Notes: a model not told the origin generated them from the sequence alone. DNA of 64,000 nucleotides from Lewinellaceae bacterium (GCA_020636355.1 JACJYB010000003.1:124001-188000); one strand, 5' to 3'. Positions 33,901-43,063 are shown, counted from the stretch's first letter. Numbers and translations: made by a program.

Positions 33901-35928
33901 CGGGTCATTAACTCCCTGAATGGTCATTGTTACCGTAGCTGTGGAGTTGCAAGCCATATCTCCATCGGTGACCGCATAGGTCCAGGAGTCCATGGCCGAT
34001 TGGCCTTGCGCCAGCATCTCAAACTGGCCGTTGGGATTGTAGGAAAAACTTCCGTTGCTATTTTGGGTTAGGATGGCACCAGAACCCAGGTTGATTGCCA
34101 TATCCACCGATGCTGCCGATCCATTGACTTGCGAAACGGCTAGCATGTTCATTTCCACATCGGTGTCATTTACCAAAACATTACCGGAAGAAGTAGTGGT
34201 ATGCTCATCCGTCATGAATGCATCGTTAACAGCCACCGGACAATCATTAACAGGGGTTACATTGATATAACGCGAGACCGTATTGCTATTAAGATCTCCG
34301 TCATTCACTGTAAAACTCACTGTACGCGTAGCAGGAATCGGATTGTCGCTGGTATTGTTGTAGGTAATTTGTCGTAAGGCAGTCTGGTAATTTGCCACCG
34401 AAGCAGAACCTGTCAGGGTTATTGACCCATTGGAAGTATTAAAAGCACCGGCAACAATACCAGCAGGTAACGCTCCTGAAACACCCAATTCATCCTGACC
34501 GTTTTGGTAATTATCGGTAATCTGAATGATAGCACTTTCCAAATTGATATCATCCGGGTCTGTCGCTGTTATCGTGGAGGTGATGATCGTTGCTCCCATG
34601 TTTTCAGTGAAAACTAAGGGGCCACCTTCAATGTTTGCCAATACAGGTGGCATGTTGTAACTAATGGAGACCAATGCAGAGTCCGTAAACCCTTCCGAAT
34701 CGATGATCACATACTTAAAGGTATCAGCAGAGGTACCGGTAAATCCGGTGCCATCATACACAAAACTACCATTGGCCTGAACGGTAACTGATGCCCCGTA
34801 ATCAGTGGTTTGACTGGCCCCAACACTTCCGCCCTGGACGGTTAGCACGGATAGATTTTCATTGTATGGCGGATTTGGAAGCTGGTCGTTGACATCGGCA
34901 TCATTGGCTAATATGCCCGGAGCAGGCTGAGAAATACTCATACCCAGGTAAGAATACTGGTCATTGATGGCAACCGGCGTAGCCATAATGGTACTGGGGT
35001 CCAGGGTGGTATTAGGGTCTGCGGTTCTATTGATCGCAAGATTTGTTAGTGAGTTACTTTGGGTATTTGTAATTTCAAGCTTGTATTTGATGGAGTCTCC
35101 CGGGTTAGCAATCCCATCCATATTTACGTCGTGCGAGATAGAATCGGCCAGGGTTACCTCGATATTCCCGAACGTAATTTGACTACAGCCAGTACTGTAA
35201 TCAAAGGCTATATGAACCGGCTCCGTGTTTAATAATGTGAAAGGAATATTAGCTCCAATTGGAACACAATTCAATCCATAATTTTCGGTCCAGTCGTCAT
35301 TGATGGCAATTTTATATTCATAAGCGCCTGGAGGAATCCCATTGAAGTCCCCATACCAAATTTGACTTAATGCGCTAAATTGTAAATGGGTAATGCTACA
35401 GGCTGCGTCCCAATCTCCGGGACAACCTAACTCCGATTGAAAATCACCGGCAGCCGTCACTGTGGCTGGTTGTGATGAAATGACCGTACACTTGGTATTA
35501 TAATCAAATGCAACATAGACCATGGTGGTGCCCCCAGCAGTAAATGGAATATTAGCTCCGAGGGAAATACAGTTCAGGCCATAATTTTCCACCCAACTGT
35601 CATTGATTGCAATCTTGCCTTCCCAATTCCCGGCAGGTATTGCAAAATGTCCGATCCACAACGCTTGATTTGGATCAAATTGCAAATGGGTAATGCTGCA
35701 AGCCTGATCCCAATCACCAGGACATCCCAATTCCGATTGAAAATCACCGGCAAAGGTGACAGTCATAGGCATGGGCATGGAAACTTCTTCCCTATTTAAT
35801 TGAAAGGAAGGGCTTTTTTTTGCCGGATTGTTAACTACACTTAAAAGGAGTAAAAGCAGAACCCATGTGCTCAGGTCATAAAACCCTTTCAAACGCAAAT
35901 CTGGCTTATTGGATAATTTTGGAGTCAT
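30910..35928 (-). CDS. Large secreted X25/cadherin-like/beta-helix protein heading the collar operon
   Basis: 1,672 residues. A hydrophobic export segment lies at about 20-35. Two tandem copies of an X25-type (pullulanase/starch-binding-like) domain follow at about 56-150 and 156-250, each with GDFQSELGCPGDWD and an IAINDxWxENYGLN block. Next come four or so Ig-like/bacterial cadherin-like repeats (about 255-790; GILANDADVNDQ, VLVNDTDVEMN, GILNNDTDID). A long right-handed beta-helix begins at FVDDNGDPMNGDGSYANPF and runs to the C-terminus. No T9SS sorting domain is seen. Its ATG overlaps the stop of the Tat-signal miniprotein gene, and collar gene C2 follows after 6 bases, so it belongs to the same transcript. 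Confidence 0.85.
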   Translation of the reverse strand: MTPKLSNKPDLRLKGFYDLSTWVLLLLLLSVVNNPAKKSPSFQLNREEVSMPMPMTVTFAGDFQSELGCPGDWDQACSITHLQFDPNQALWIGHFAIPAGNWEGKIAINDSWVENYGLNCISLGANIPFTAGGTTMVYVAFDYNTKCTVISSQPATVTAAGDFQSELGCPGDWDAACSITHLQFSALSQIWYGDFNGIPPGAYEYKIAINDDWTENYGLNCVPIGANIPFTLLNTEPVHIAFDYSTGCSQITFGNIEVTLADSISHDVNMDGIANPGDSIKYKLEITNTQSNSLTNLAINRTADPNTTLDPSTIMATPVAINDQYSYLGMSISQPAPGILANDADVNDQLPNPPYNENLSVLTVQGGSVGASQTTDYGASVTVQANGSFVYDGTGFTGTSADTFKYVIIDSEGFTDSALVSISYNMPPVLANIEGGPLVFTENMGATIITSTITATDPDDINLESAIIQITDNYQNGQDELGVSGALPAGIVAGAFNTSNGSITLTGSASVANYQTALRQITYNNTSDNPIPATRTVSFTVNDGDLNSNTVSRYINVTPVNDCPVAVNDAFMTDEHTTTSSGNVLVNDTDVEMNMLAVSQVNGSAASVDMAINLGSGAILTQNSNGSFSYNPNGQFEMLAQGQSAMDSWTYAVTDGDMACNSTATVTMTIQGVNDPPVAVNDNYAMVSQTSPFTTSAPGILNNDTDIDNGATKMVAEVNGLAANVGVQITLASGAKLMVNADGSFTFIATCTAGTLDSFYYKVKDEHNAVSVDSAVVYLNITLGYVFVDDNGDPMNGDGSYANPFTTIPQAITASSPGGYIYLFAGTYTAGGTLLDNQKLLGEGVAWNCPNDGSLIQNAGSAPVINAAILLGMNDTIAGVVFGSIASTALNGSTVGNLQIKSSSINNTLGGGMMIIGSGNLDVTFSSISSSGGAAGISLTSCTGSFTGGLGSLSNASGAVVNIDGGTLGLTYSGSITQSNNFAAVNVQNHSTGVVTLSGVINATNGTGIQFNNADGSQYNLNGTVTLNGGDAGVDILNGSSASFTFGTLNITSPTGTAFKIDNSMAFVTVSAGTIVQNNNARGIDITSNGTLVNIGATLTLNTQGSTALNATGGGSLKITGSTNTIGATTALTKMAVNIDGTTIHTDGIKFQSIAVNQGSTGADVIAINLNNTGSGPFSVTGTGAANSGGTIQNITDVDGIRLANTGGLVSLSYMNIQDIGATSDASAGLGTNSGIDGIHGQMVLGGLALRNVNMRRFSDNAINGALLSDGLSATEWHGLKLINCLLENSNRYHIAGKGDDNSEGMVRINGIIDSVVVTGTTFQNGATFMELFTHTSGKLTLVAQSSTFNTTIKEFGCTSPVNVGKAGILVFAQGAANATVILGDKARSNATIGNIFTNCATASVVVAHQTAATGTVGALLYANQFIVNDHLTGPPGCMPGTFQFNFPQGGVSLNPGAGTFNAIVDDNTFTQVMHADGGLGQLTITADENGTSQFIVVNNTFDKPWEAPVRILADGNGSSKMQFMNNAYVSGMVGSASDDLGAPFPSPYSPFHVYVRNSGHLDLTLNTEILPAPDPSSAISSNSFYAHVQNTVTNVLNLALISCKGPTGYQLVQQAGTFNLFGAGANIPAALAAQSTFGGGGNPNQNPPTVVTSGTITLTGTAPMLPSITIN

Positions 35929-36260
35929 TGTATCAAAATTCTGTGGACAAAAGAATTTTCAGATTGGTCAAAGGACAATTGATGGCCAAATTTATTTTCA
36001 TAACTCAGGTTATAACCCGATTCATGTTGCTGCCAGGTGGTAATTCTAACCGGGTTGAAATATGCATCAACTAGTTCAGAATTATTTGGTAATCCCATAG
36101 CATACTCTTTTTTACAGTTTAACCACATCTTCCGGACTTGAACCGGAATTTCTGGATAAAAAACCGCATTCGAGAATCCGAAAAATGGAGATAGTGTTAT
36201 TCCAGCCGCTAACCATTTAAGCAATTGCCTTCTATGGTTATTATGCACCTTTTCTTCCAT
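35925..36260 (-). CDS. Tat-signal small secreted protein, first gene of the collar operon
   Basis: 111 residues. The N-terminus HNNHRRQLLKWLAAGITLSPFFG has twin arginines, a leucine in the Tat consensus position, a lysine and a moderately hydrophobic core, so it is a probable Tat export signal. The remaining 75 residues (PVQVRKMWLNCKKEYAMG..., one Cys) match no family I know. Its TGA overlaps the ATG of the 1,672-residue protein (35925-35928), so the two are coupled. It could be a chaperone or anchor for the large protein; that is inference. Confidence 0.7.
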   Translation of the reverse strand: MEEKVHNNHRRQLLKWLAAGITLSPFFGFSNAVFYPEIPVQVRKMWLNCKKEYAMGLPNNSELVDAYFNPVRITTWQQHESGYNLSYENKFGHQLSFDQSENSFVHRILIQ

Positions 36261-36325
36261 ATATTTTATTCAACCCGTACCTACATTTAACTTCCTGACT
36301 ACCACCATTGCTAGTCCGAATCATA

Positions 36326-36350
36326 CTGACGAATGCTAGTGCATTGTCAG
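36326..36350 (-). terminator. 3' hairpin after the first giant gene
   Basis: CTGACGAATGC pairs with GCATTGTCAG with one bulged base, 9-33 bases past the stop codon of giant 1 on the minus strand. There is no T tract, so termination is not certain. Nearly the same hairpin occurs at 43204-43228 and in weaker form at 43304-43326. Confidence 0.45.
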
Positions 36351-36358
36351 CATCCCTA

Positions 36359-38224
36359 TTAATTCACCTTGACCATCCTTCTGTTCAATACGCCTCTTTC
36401 GGTTTCCAGCTGATAGAACAAGACACCTTTTATTTCCGGGATATTGCCAGCTTCCAGCGTGATCAGATGATTACCGCCTGAATAACTGCCACTCACCTGG
36501 TAGAGCTCTTTACCCGTCACATCCATCACCTTCAGGGTCGCCGTCATGCTCTCCGGCAACCAGAATCCGATCTTTGTCTCCCCACTGAAGGGGTTCGGTG
36601 TGTTCTGGTACAACTCAGGAGTCCTTAACCCTTCTCCTTTTACCTTTTGTCCCGGAGATGCTACTCCGGATCCCGACTCCGTCAATGGACTGCTGTCCTG
36701 GCAAGCATTACCGGTGTTGTCCTGCAACAACAACGTCGTCGTACAGAAGTCTTTATTACCTGCTTCATCGATTACCCAGATATCCACTTCGATCTCTTGC
36801 GACCGTCCATCCGGAATATCTGCACAGGTATAGGTCCAACTCGGTGTGGTGCCATCCTCGGTAAAACTGAAGATCAATTTATCCGCATTAGTACAATTGT
36901 CATAGCTGCCCGCGTCAAAGTCGGTCGCCCAGATTTCCACTTCACCCGTAGGACTCATCACCACCGTGCTGATCCCATGGTAGCAATAGGGTGTTGGGTT
37001 CTTACAATCCCGGATCGTAAACGTCGTATAACAGGTGTCTGCGTTGCCACAACGATCCGTCGCGATTAGTCGTACACTATAGCTTCCTGCCGGTAATGGG
37101 GCTACCAAAACCTGGCCTTCTCCGCGCAACACTTCCACTCCTGCCTCATCTTCTACGCTGTAACGATAAGACATATCCACCGGCAAGGTGCAGTTGTCCG
37201 ACACACTGCTGACCAGATTGTAAACCACCGTTGCTTCTCCGCAACCCTCTGTGATGCACTTGTCTTCCAGCACTGCGCACTCCAGTACCGGCGCTTCATC
37301 ATCCACCACCTTGATCACCTGGACGTATTCCATAAACCCATCGCCATCATCCTTCAGGTTCCGCACCACGCACTGTCGCGCTTCTCCGGCCAGCAGCCGG
37401 TCGTCCACGATCACATCCGGATAGCGGTTATGGATGTCCGGTGAATAAACGCACCAGTCGATGATTTTCCAGTGTCTTATTATCTTATAACAGCCTTCTG
37501 TCACATCGTAACGCTCATCCGAGTACGTCACCCCGATCAACTCACAGTCGTCGTCGCTGATCTCCGGATAGCCTGCTCCCGTACGGTCTGCCGCCAGATT
37601 GGCTTCGTCCGCACAGTCCACCAACACATCTGCCGGGAAGATCACTTCAAAGTCACTCCGCGGTTTTACATACAGCGTCTGCGTGTCGTGTGTTGTGTTA
37701 CCACATTTGTCGGTAGCCGTCACCGTCTTCGTCAGCGTCCCTACCCCACATTCGTTCAGACTGCCGCTGTATTCCACTACCGTTTCCGGTGCCCAGCAGT
37801 TATCCGTGATCACCCAGTCTTCCGCTGTATCTTCAAAGTAGCCCTGTGGGTCCGGATGGCCTCCGTCAGGATTATCATATTGATCCAGCAACATCCAGAT
37901 CTGGCAATAGATCGGCTTCCAGTCATGGGACAACTGGGGTATGATCGTCGCCAGTCCATCCACACAGGCGTCGTAAGCATTACCCTCCAGTTGCGGCCCT
38001 CCGTAATAGCCGTATTCGCCTCCATCCCACGGTTGCTCCACACAACAACTCACCACATCGTAACCACCATTGGGCGGCGTCAGGATCGTGAACACCAGTT
38101 GTGGCGTGATGCAATGATCACTCAATACATCTCCACCTTCACAGACATCATGCGCAAAGCTTGCTCCTTCTCCTCCAATTCCACCGACTTTGTCCCATAA
38201 TCGTAGTGCTTCGTGACCGTCCAA
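36359..38224 (-). CDS. Giant HYR/T9SS protein 1, C-terminal segment (after frameshift)
   Basis: The frame from about 38165 to the stop carries the last roughly 600 residues of giant 1. It has cysteine-rich extracellular domains with repeated SDDDCELIGVTYSDERYDVTEG and KNPTPYCYHGISTVVMSP blocks, then a T9SS type A sorting domain at the end (LYQNTPNPFSGETKIGF..., VMDVTGKEL, a final RRMVKVN). Proteins with this tail cross the outer membrane through the type IX system and are usually attached to the cell surface. The apparent start lies out of frame relative to the paralog; a one-base indel in a GGAGGAGAAGGAG stretch near 38160-38175 joins it to the next segment. Confidence 0.8.
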   Translation of the reverse strand: MDGHEALRLWDKVGGIGGEGASFAHDVCEGGDVLSDHCITPQLVFTILTPPNGGYDVVSCCVEQPWDGGEYGYYGGPQLEGNAYDACVDGLATIIPQLSHDWKPIYCQIWMLLDQYDNPDGGHPDPQGYFEDTAEDWVITDNCWAPETVVEYSGSLNECGVGTLTKTVTATDKCGNTTHDTQTLYVKPRSDFEVIFPADVLVDCADEANLAADRTGAGYPEISDDDCELIGVTYSDERYDVTEGCYKIIRHWKIIDWCVYSPDIHNRYPDVIVDDRLLAGEARQCVVRNLKDDGDGFMEYVQVIKVVDDEAPVLECAVLEDKCITEGCGEATVVYNLVSSVSDNCTLPVDMSYRYSVEDEAGVEVLRGEGQVLVAPLPAGSYSVRLIATDRCGNADTCYTTFTIRDCKNPTPYCYHGISTVVMSPTGEVEIWATDFDAGSYDNCTNADKLIFSFTEDGTTPSWTYTCADIPDGRSQEIEVDIWVIDEAGNKDFCTTTLLLQDNTGNACQDSSPLTESGSGVASPGQKVKGEGLRTPELYQNTPNPFSGETKIGFWLPESMTATLKVMDVTGKELYQVSGSYSGGNHLITLEAGNIPEIKGVLFYQLETERGVLNRRMVKVN

Positions 38225-40083
38225 TGGTAGGGTACGCCATCACAATAAACCGTCACATCTTCCGGAGCGATGACTACCGGTGGTGTCTTATCGTCCTTCA
38301 GTACTTCGATCCAGCAATCGTTGTATTTTGTCTTCAGCAGATCCGTATACATGAAGTTTTGTTTCACCTTCAAGCCCACCAGGATCTCCGGTATATTGTC
38401 GACAATACACTCGCCAATGTCTGCATTCAGGATGTTCTGCAGTTCCAGCTCGATCTGCTCCAGCGTCATTTTATTCAGCTGTACAAACTGACCTTTATCC
38501 TTGTAGTATTCCACCAGGCACCATACGTAGCGCAGGTACAGCGATTCGTTTGTGATGCAGCCCAGCAGCGGGAAATAATCATCCCAGCATGCATTCATCA
38601 ACTCGTAGAAGAAATGCTCCTGCTTCGTATCGATCGTCCACTGGTAAACAGCCGTAGGTGTTCCGCCCGATGTCGTCTGATAGATCGGTGGCAGAATGCA
38701 CGTCACGTTCTTTTTGATGTGTTCGTCGTAGGGGCGGAGTCCACAGGCTTCGTACACCCGCAGTACCACCCGGTCTTCTCCACACTCGCTCAGGTCTTCC
38801 ACCACATCAAAGGCACACAGGTTCATCCACACCTCATGCGCCACCCGCATGAATGACACCAGGTTAGGCGCTTCGGTCTCATAGAGGCCCAACCCGTCAA
38901 AGGGAATGTCTACCCCAAAGTATTCTTCCGTCACCGACGATAAAAACTCCTGGAACTGCGCTTCGTAGTAGTCTACACTATCTTTCAGCGCCACCGCATA
39001 ATACAGCTGATCGCAGCAGTTGTCGTGGCTGCCGTCATCCAGATCCTCCGCGTTGATCCGCGCCCAGCAGCTCGCCGGGTCCAGGGTCACCTGCGTGATC
39101 TCATCACATACCGGCGTCGGAGGCGTTGCATCCAATACCTGCACCGTGATCCCCGGTATTAACAGGTTTAAAAAATCACCCAGACTGCCTAAGCCACCGA
39201 AGGCCCCATCCGGAAATGCCTCAAAGCTCGTATTCCAGCAGGCATCAACCATCCGGAACTTCACCGTAAAAACCCCTTCTGGCAGATAGATGTCATCCGG
39301 CAACGTACCACTCAATACCGTCGTCTTGCCCGGGTGGTGCGGATCCGCGACTTCAACTTCATAACCCATCTCAAACGGGCTGCAGTCAAAAAAGTATTTC
39401 TTCAAATCCGGCAAGTGGACATGCGCCTTGCAGTCATGCGGTTCCGTGTACGCCAACACCGTAAAGCGTTCTATCAACTGCAGCAGTGACGTCGTATCCA
39501 TATCGAATCCGCTGTACAGATAAGGGAAGATATTAAACAGCGGTGGCGTCGTATCCCGTACGATGATCCATTGTTCACACGTCGTATCCCGGTGTCCGCA
39601 CCAGTCGTAGATCGTCCACGTACGCCGGATCTTCCGCGATTTGCCGCAGATCTCAAATACCTTATCCTCATATTCCGCTACGGTATTGCAGTGCGCATTC
39701 GCCAGATCCGGAATGACCTGGTAATAATAATCCGGTATCCATAACGGACTCTGATCCCCATCCAGCGTCTTCACCTCCGGATAAGCCGTAATGGGGGTAT
39801 TGTACAGGAACCGCGTGATCACCTGCAAGGTGAAGGGATCCAAAGCTTCCAGATCCAGCTTTACGTTGCCTCCAAACAATTCCTGCGAGTCCAGGTTATC
39901 CCCATAGATCGCTTTAAGGTATTCCAGCGTCGTACATTCCAATTCGATCGTATCCGGGCAGATCAAACTATCCAGGCGGTTCCGCTCGATCCAGATCTCC
40001 TGCACACATTCGTTGTGATTCCCCACGGATCCGTGCTCCGGATCGTCCGCGTGATCTTTCCGCTGAATAACGAATCTTCGCAT
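38122..40083 (-). CDS. Giant HYR/T9SS protein 1, middle segment (between two frameshifts)
   Basis: About 620 residues, nearly identical over long stretches to the matching part of giant 2. It is cysteine-rich and extracellular, with blocks such as PPTPVCDEITQVTLDPASCW, DGSHDNCCDQLYYAV and ECGEDRVVLRVYEACG, typical of large Saprospiraceae surface proteins with HYR-like Ig domains. It continues the frame of 39963-42911: near 40025 a base is missing relative to giant 2 (which reads DPWGNYNECVQELWIERN here). At the other end it runs out of frame near 38165. Confidence 0.8.
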   Translation of the reverse strand: MRRFVIQRKDHADDPEHGSVGNHNECVQEIWIERNRLDSLICPDTIELECTTLEYLKAIYGDNLDSQELFGGNVKLDLEALDPFTLQVITRFLYNTPITAYPEVKTLDGDQSPLWIPDYYYQVIPDLANAHCNTVAEYEDKVFEICGKSRKIRRTWTIYDWCGHRDTTCEQWIIVRDTTPPLFNIFPYLYSGFDMDTTSLLQLIERFTVLAYTEPHDCKAHVHLPDLKKYFFDCSPFEMGYEVEVADPHHPGKTTVLSGTLPDDIYLPEGVFTVKFRMVDACWNTSFEAFPDGAFGGLGSLGDFLNLLIPGITVQVLDATPPTPVCDEITQVTLDPASCWARINAEDLDDGSHDNCCDQLYYAVALKDSVDYYEAQFQEFLSSVTEEYFGVDIPFDGLGLYETEAPNLVSFMRVAHEVWMNLCAFDVVEDLSECGEDRVVLRVYEACGLRPYDEHIKKNVTCILPPIYQTTSGGTPTAVYQWTIDTKQEHFFYELMNACWDDYFPLLGCITNESLYLRYVWCLVEYYKDKGQFVQLNKMTLEQIELELQNILNADIGECIVDNIPEILVGLKVKQNFMYTDLLKTKYNDCWIEVLKDDKTPPVVIAPEDVTVYCDGVPYHWTVTKHYDYGTKSVELEEKEQALRMMSVKVEMY

Positions 40084-42911
40084 TGGTAATCTTCCCAGAT
40101 CGAATGCACAATTTCCACCCGCGCCGGATAGGGTCCGCAGTCGCTCACCAACGATTCCATGTAATCGTCGGTCGAGCGTATCGCCGCTTCCAGGCAGGTC
40201 AGCGTATCGTTCTCACAGCGGATGACCGGGCCCAGTTTGTCTTCCAGTTTTAGTGTACCCCAGCATTTACCGCCCGACTGGATATCTTCCACTACATAGG
40301 TCAACGTCTGTCCTACGTGTTCGTATGTCAGGGTAGCTCCCGGAATCGGGATTATTGATCCCGATTTAAAGACCTCACAATTGTACCGGTCGATACAGCC
40401 GGCGCTACCGCTCACCAGCACATCGCGAGCGGTGATAACACGCTGACAGTCACTGCTCAGGCTGATGTTCACATGATCCTGGCATGCCAGACCGGCTGCC
40501 GCTCGTTTGGCGGTGGATTGCAACGGTTGGGCCTGCCCGTTTTCAAGTACCGTGATCGTAAACGAACACGTGTCTTTTTTGGTGGGGGCATTGCTTGCTT
40601 CGAACTGAACCGTATACATCCCAAAGTCCAGGATACTGTCTGATGCAGGTCCGGATAGCTGTGTGATCACCGGCGTACAAATACTCATCACCGTAGGATC
40701 CGCGTAACTCACCTGTACTTCACAGGCAAACGGATCCGCAGTTATCGTAACATCCGGAGGACAGGTAATGCTTGGCGTATCACAGCAGAAGGTATTCGGG
40801 TCATTGATGATGACATATGTCTCACAATAATCCGTGTTACCATTTACATCTACCGCTATCAAACGGATAATGTTCGTGCCCAGGTCCTGGCAGGTAAATG
40901 TCGATTTGTCGAGATAGATGGTATCAATACCGCAGGCATCTGTAGCTGGTGAAGCTTCAATATCACTTGCAGGGATCGTTATTGAAGGTTCAGGCATTGT
41001 GTTCAGAATATCATAGCTGCGGCCATTTACGCAGGTAACCACGGGTGATTTCGCATCCTGAACGGTCACATTTGAAGTACATTGCGCCGAATTACCGGAT
41101 GCATCACGGACAGTTAAACTGACAATTTGACTGCCAACATCCATACACTCAAACATCGTATCGGATGCGATCCAGGAGACCACACCACAATTGTCGCCAC
41201 TTGACAATTCCAGGTCTTTTGACCTGATGGTTGCTGTCCCCAAAGCATTTAATAGCTGAACCGTAAGATCCTGACACACAACCACTGGCGCTGTACTATC
41301 ACGGACTGAAATGGTAAAATTGTTACAAATAAATTCTTCGGTCCTTGCCCCACAAGTGGTATCAATTACTTTGAGCGTAAGGACCGTATCTCCCAAATTG
41401 GAACAGTCTAATACGATCGTATCAATGTCCATGCCGTTGACTTCTATGTAGGTTCCAGGCTTGAGACCTCCTAAATAGATTGAATCAACAGGCCATTTAA
41501 AAGGATCATTGTTGATATAGACCACCGAATCAACACAATACAAGGTTTGTAATTCGAAGGCCCCAAGGTCGATGATAGATAGATTAATGCGCGGATAGCC
41601 AATCAGGTCCGTCGGTTGCGATGAAAAAGCGTTGGAACCTTTATCTATAACAAGGAGAGAAGCATAACCTTGTCGATACGCTGGGCTAAGGAGTGGATCG
41701 CCAGAAACATTGGTAGGATGGACTACATTATTCACCAGGGAATAGGTAACTGAAGGGACTACCGCACCGGTAATATCAGCAGGTCCGTTATTCCAAAATA
41801 TGGTATTGCCCACTACCACATTACCTCCGGAGTTGTTGTTGAAAGCATCCGGGCTATTATCTGCAATTGTGTTATTGATAATTGAGAAATCAATACCCGG
41901 TGTAACGGTCAGTGCTATAGCACCACCGTTAACTGTTGCAGTATTATGGTGAAAGAGATTGTTTTCAAACAATACGATGGGCACAGGTGGGCCTAAGACC
42001 ATTGCCGGAGTGAAATAGACTGCCCCACCACGATCGGTTGCCGTATTATACTCAAATACCGAATTGATTATGTTTAGCTTTCTAAGCCCTTCCCCGTAAA
42101 AAGCAGCACCACGGACGCCAATATTATTTCTGAAGATCACGTGGCTAATATCCAACATCCCAGCTGCATAGCTGGATCCATCCCACCAGCCGGCGCCATC
42201 GTCGTTATCAGCCACGGTGTTGCCAGATTCTATGATGAAACCATCCACGATGATATGCCCCTGATATTCTATCGTCTTCACAACATGGTAAGCATTCCCT
42301 GTACTGTCACCGGACATATTGATATCCCCACTCAAAATGGTGGGATTACAAGTTGGCATTCGGTCACTTAGTGGGCTGCCACCAGAAGGAAATCCACCCA
42401 AAACAACACTGGAATCAGGAATCTTGAAAAAGGCATTCCGATCAGATGTTGAAGGGTAATAAGTACCTTTTGCAACCAAAACGGAGTCAACCCTCGGACA
42501 GAGCTCGGCTACCACCAATCCTGCTTGTAAATCATTGAAGGCAGTCGCCCAGGTTGTGCCATCTCCGCCAGGTGAGGCACTGCTATCCACGTAAACCGTG
42601 CTTCCAAAATCAGTGCAGTCAAAAGCAAATGCTGGCGTGAGTGTCGGATCATCCGCCATCATGGTAGCAGGATCATTGCTCACTTGTAATCCACTCGAAT
42701 AAGTGACCGTAGTTTGCTCGCTGATGGAGGTAGCATTAACAGGAGAAAATGTTCCATTGGTATTGACCCGATAGTAAATTCGAATGCTTTTTCCTGCCGG
42801 GAGTTCGGGTAAGGTCAAAGGGAAATTCTGCGCACTGGCTTCAGTATGTGCACCTAGAAACAATAAGCATAACAACATCCCTTTATAAAATGGAGTAATA
42901 ATTTTCTCCAT
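39963..42911 (-). CDS. Giant T9SS protein 1, N-terminal segment: signal peptide, beta-helix, HYR-like domains
   Basis: About 982 residues from the ATG at 42909-42911, where a signal peptide (EKIITPFYKGMLLCLLFLG...SAQ) begins; the longer frame upstream is not protein-like. A right-handed beta-helix (about 110-440) starts at YVDSSASPGGDGTTWATAFN, followed by three or four HYR-like Ig domains (APVVVCQDLTVQLL, SPVVTCVNGRSYD, TPSITCPPDVTITAD) and the start of the module shared with giant 2. The complete gene would run 42911-36359, about 2,180 residues, if two frameshifts (near 40025 and 38165) were repaired. Confidence 0.82.
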   Translation of the reverse strand: MEKIITPFYKGMLLCLLFLGAHTEASAQNFPLTLPELPAGKSIRIYYRVNTNGTFSPVNATSISEQTTVTYSSGLQVSNDPATMMADDPTLTPAFAFDCTDFGSTVYVDSSASPGGDGTTWATAFNDLQAGLVVAELCPRVDSVLVAKGTYYPSTSDRNAFFKIPDSSVVLGGFPSGGSPLSDRMPTCNPTILSGDINMSGDSTGNAYHVVKTIEYQGHIIVDGFIIESGNTVADNDDGAGWWDGSSYAAGMLDISHVIFRNNIGVRGAAFYGEGLRKLNIINSVFEYNTATDRGGAVYFTPAMVLGPPVPIVLFENNLFHHNTATVNGGAIALTVTPGIDFSIINNTIADNSPDAFNNNSGGNVVVGNTIFWNNGPADITGAVVPSVTYSLVNNVVHPTNVSGDPLLSPAYRQGYASLLVIDKGSNAFSSQPTDLIGYPRINLSIIDLGAFELQTLYCVDSVVYINNDPFKWPVDSIYLGGLKPGTYIEVNGMDIDTIVLDCSNLGDTVLTLKVIDTTCGARTEEFICNNFTISVRDSTAPVVVCQDLTVQLLNALGTATIRSKDLELSSGDNCGVVSWIASDTMFECMDVGSQIVSLTVRDASGNSAQCTSNVTVQDAKSPVVTCVNGRSYDILNTMPEPSITIPASDIEASPATDACGIDTIYLDKSTFTCQDLGTNIIRLIAVDVNGNTDYCETYVIINDPNTFCCDTPSITCPPDVTITADPFACEVQVSYADPTVMSICTPVITQLSGPASDSILDFGMYTVQFEASNAPTKKDTCSFTITVLENGQAQPLQSTAKRAAAGLACQDHVNISLSSDCQRVITARDVLVSGSAGCIDRYNCEVFKSGSIIPIPGATLTYEHVGQTLTYVVEDIQSGGKCWGTLKLEDKLGPVIRCENDTLTCLEAAIRSTDDYMESLVSDCGPYPARVEIVHSIWEDYQCEDSLFSGKITRTIRSTDPWGITTNVCRRSGSSGTAWIV

Positions 42912-43063
42912 AATCCTGGTATTTAGGGTTTTAGCTTGGTAATAATCGACCAATTTCAAATGAATCCACATACAAGGTACGTCAAATATTGCGTGGTAAA
43001 ATATTCTTATTTCAAATATTTTAGTCCAGAACACAATTGAAGGAAAGCTACAATGGATTAAAG

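Noticed and set aside
25360..36260. Prophage, tailocin or contractile injection system because of six tail-collar genes
   Set aside because: No sheath, tube, tape measure, baseplate, portal, terminase, integrase or lysis gene lies near; all collar genes are paralogs of one small family that is common outside phages.
25360..36260. Diversity-generating retroelement acting on collar proteins
   Set aside because: No reverse transcriptase and no template/variable repeat pair with adenine-biased differences is seen in the window.
37472..38856. Long plus-strand open frames opposite the giant 1 gene (also 45227-45739)
   Set aside because: They are antisense shadows of a GC-rich cysteine-rich coding region; translations are of low complexity, match no family, and recur in both paralogs only because the genes do.
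38150..40083. Programmed ribosomal frameshifting as the cause of the breaks in giant 1
   Set aside because: No slippery heptamer with a downstream structure is visible at the break points, and the paralog reads through the first one without a shift.
42912..43034. Longer N-terminus for giant 1
   Set aside because: It would put 41 aromatic and basic residues before a clear signal peptide and runs through a promoter-like AT-rich region.
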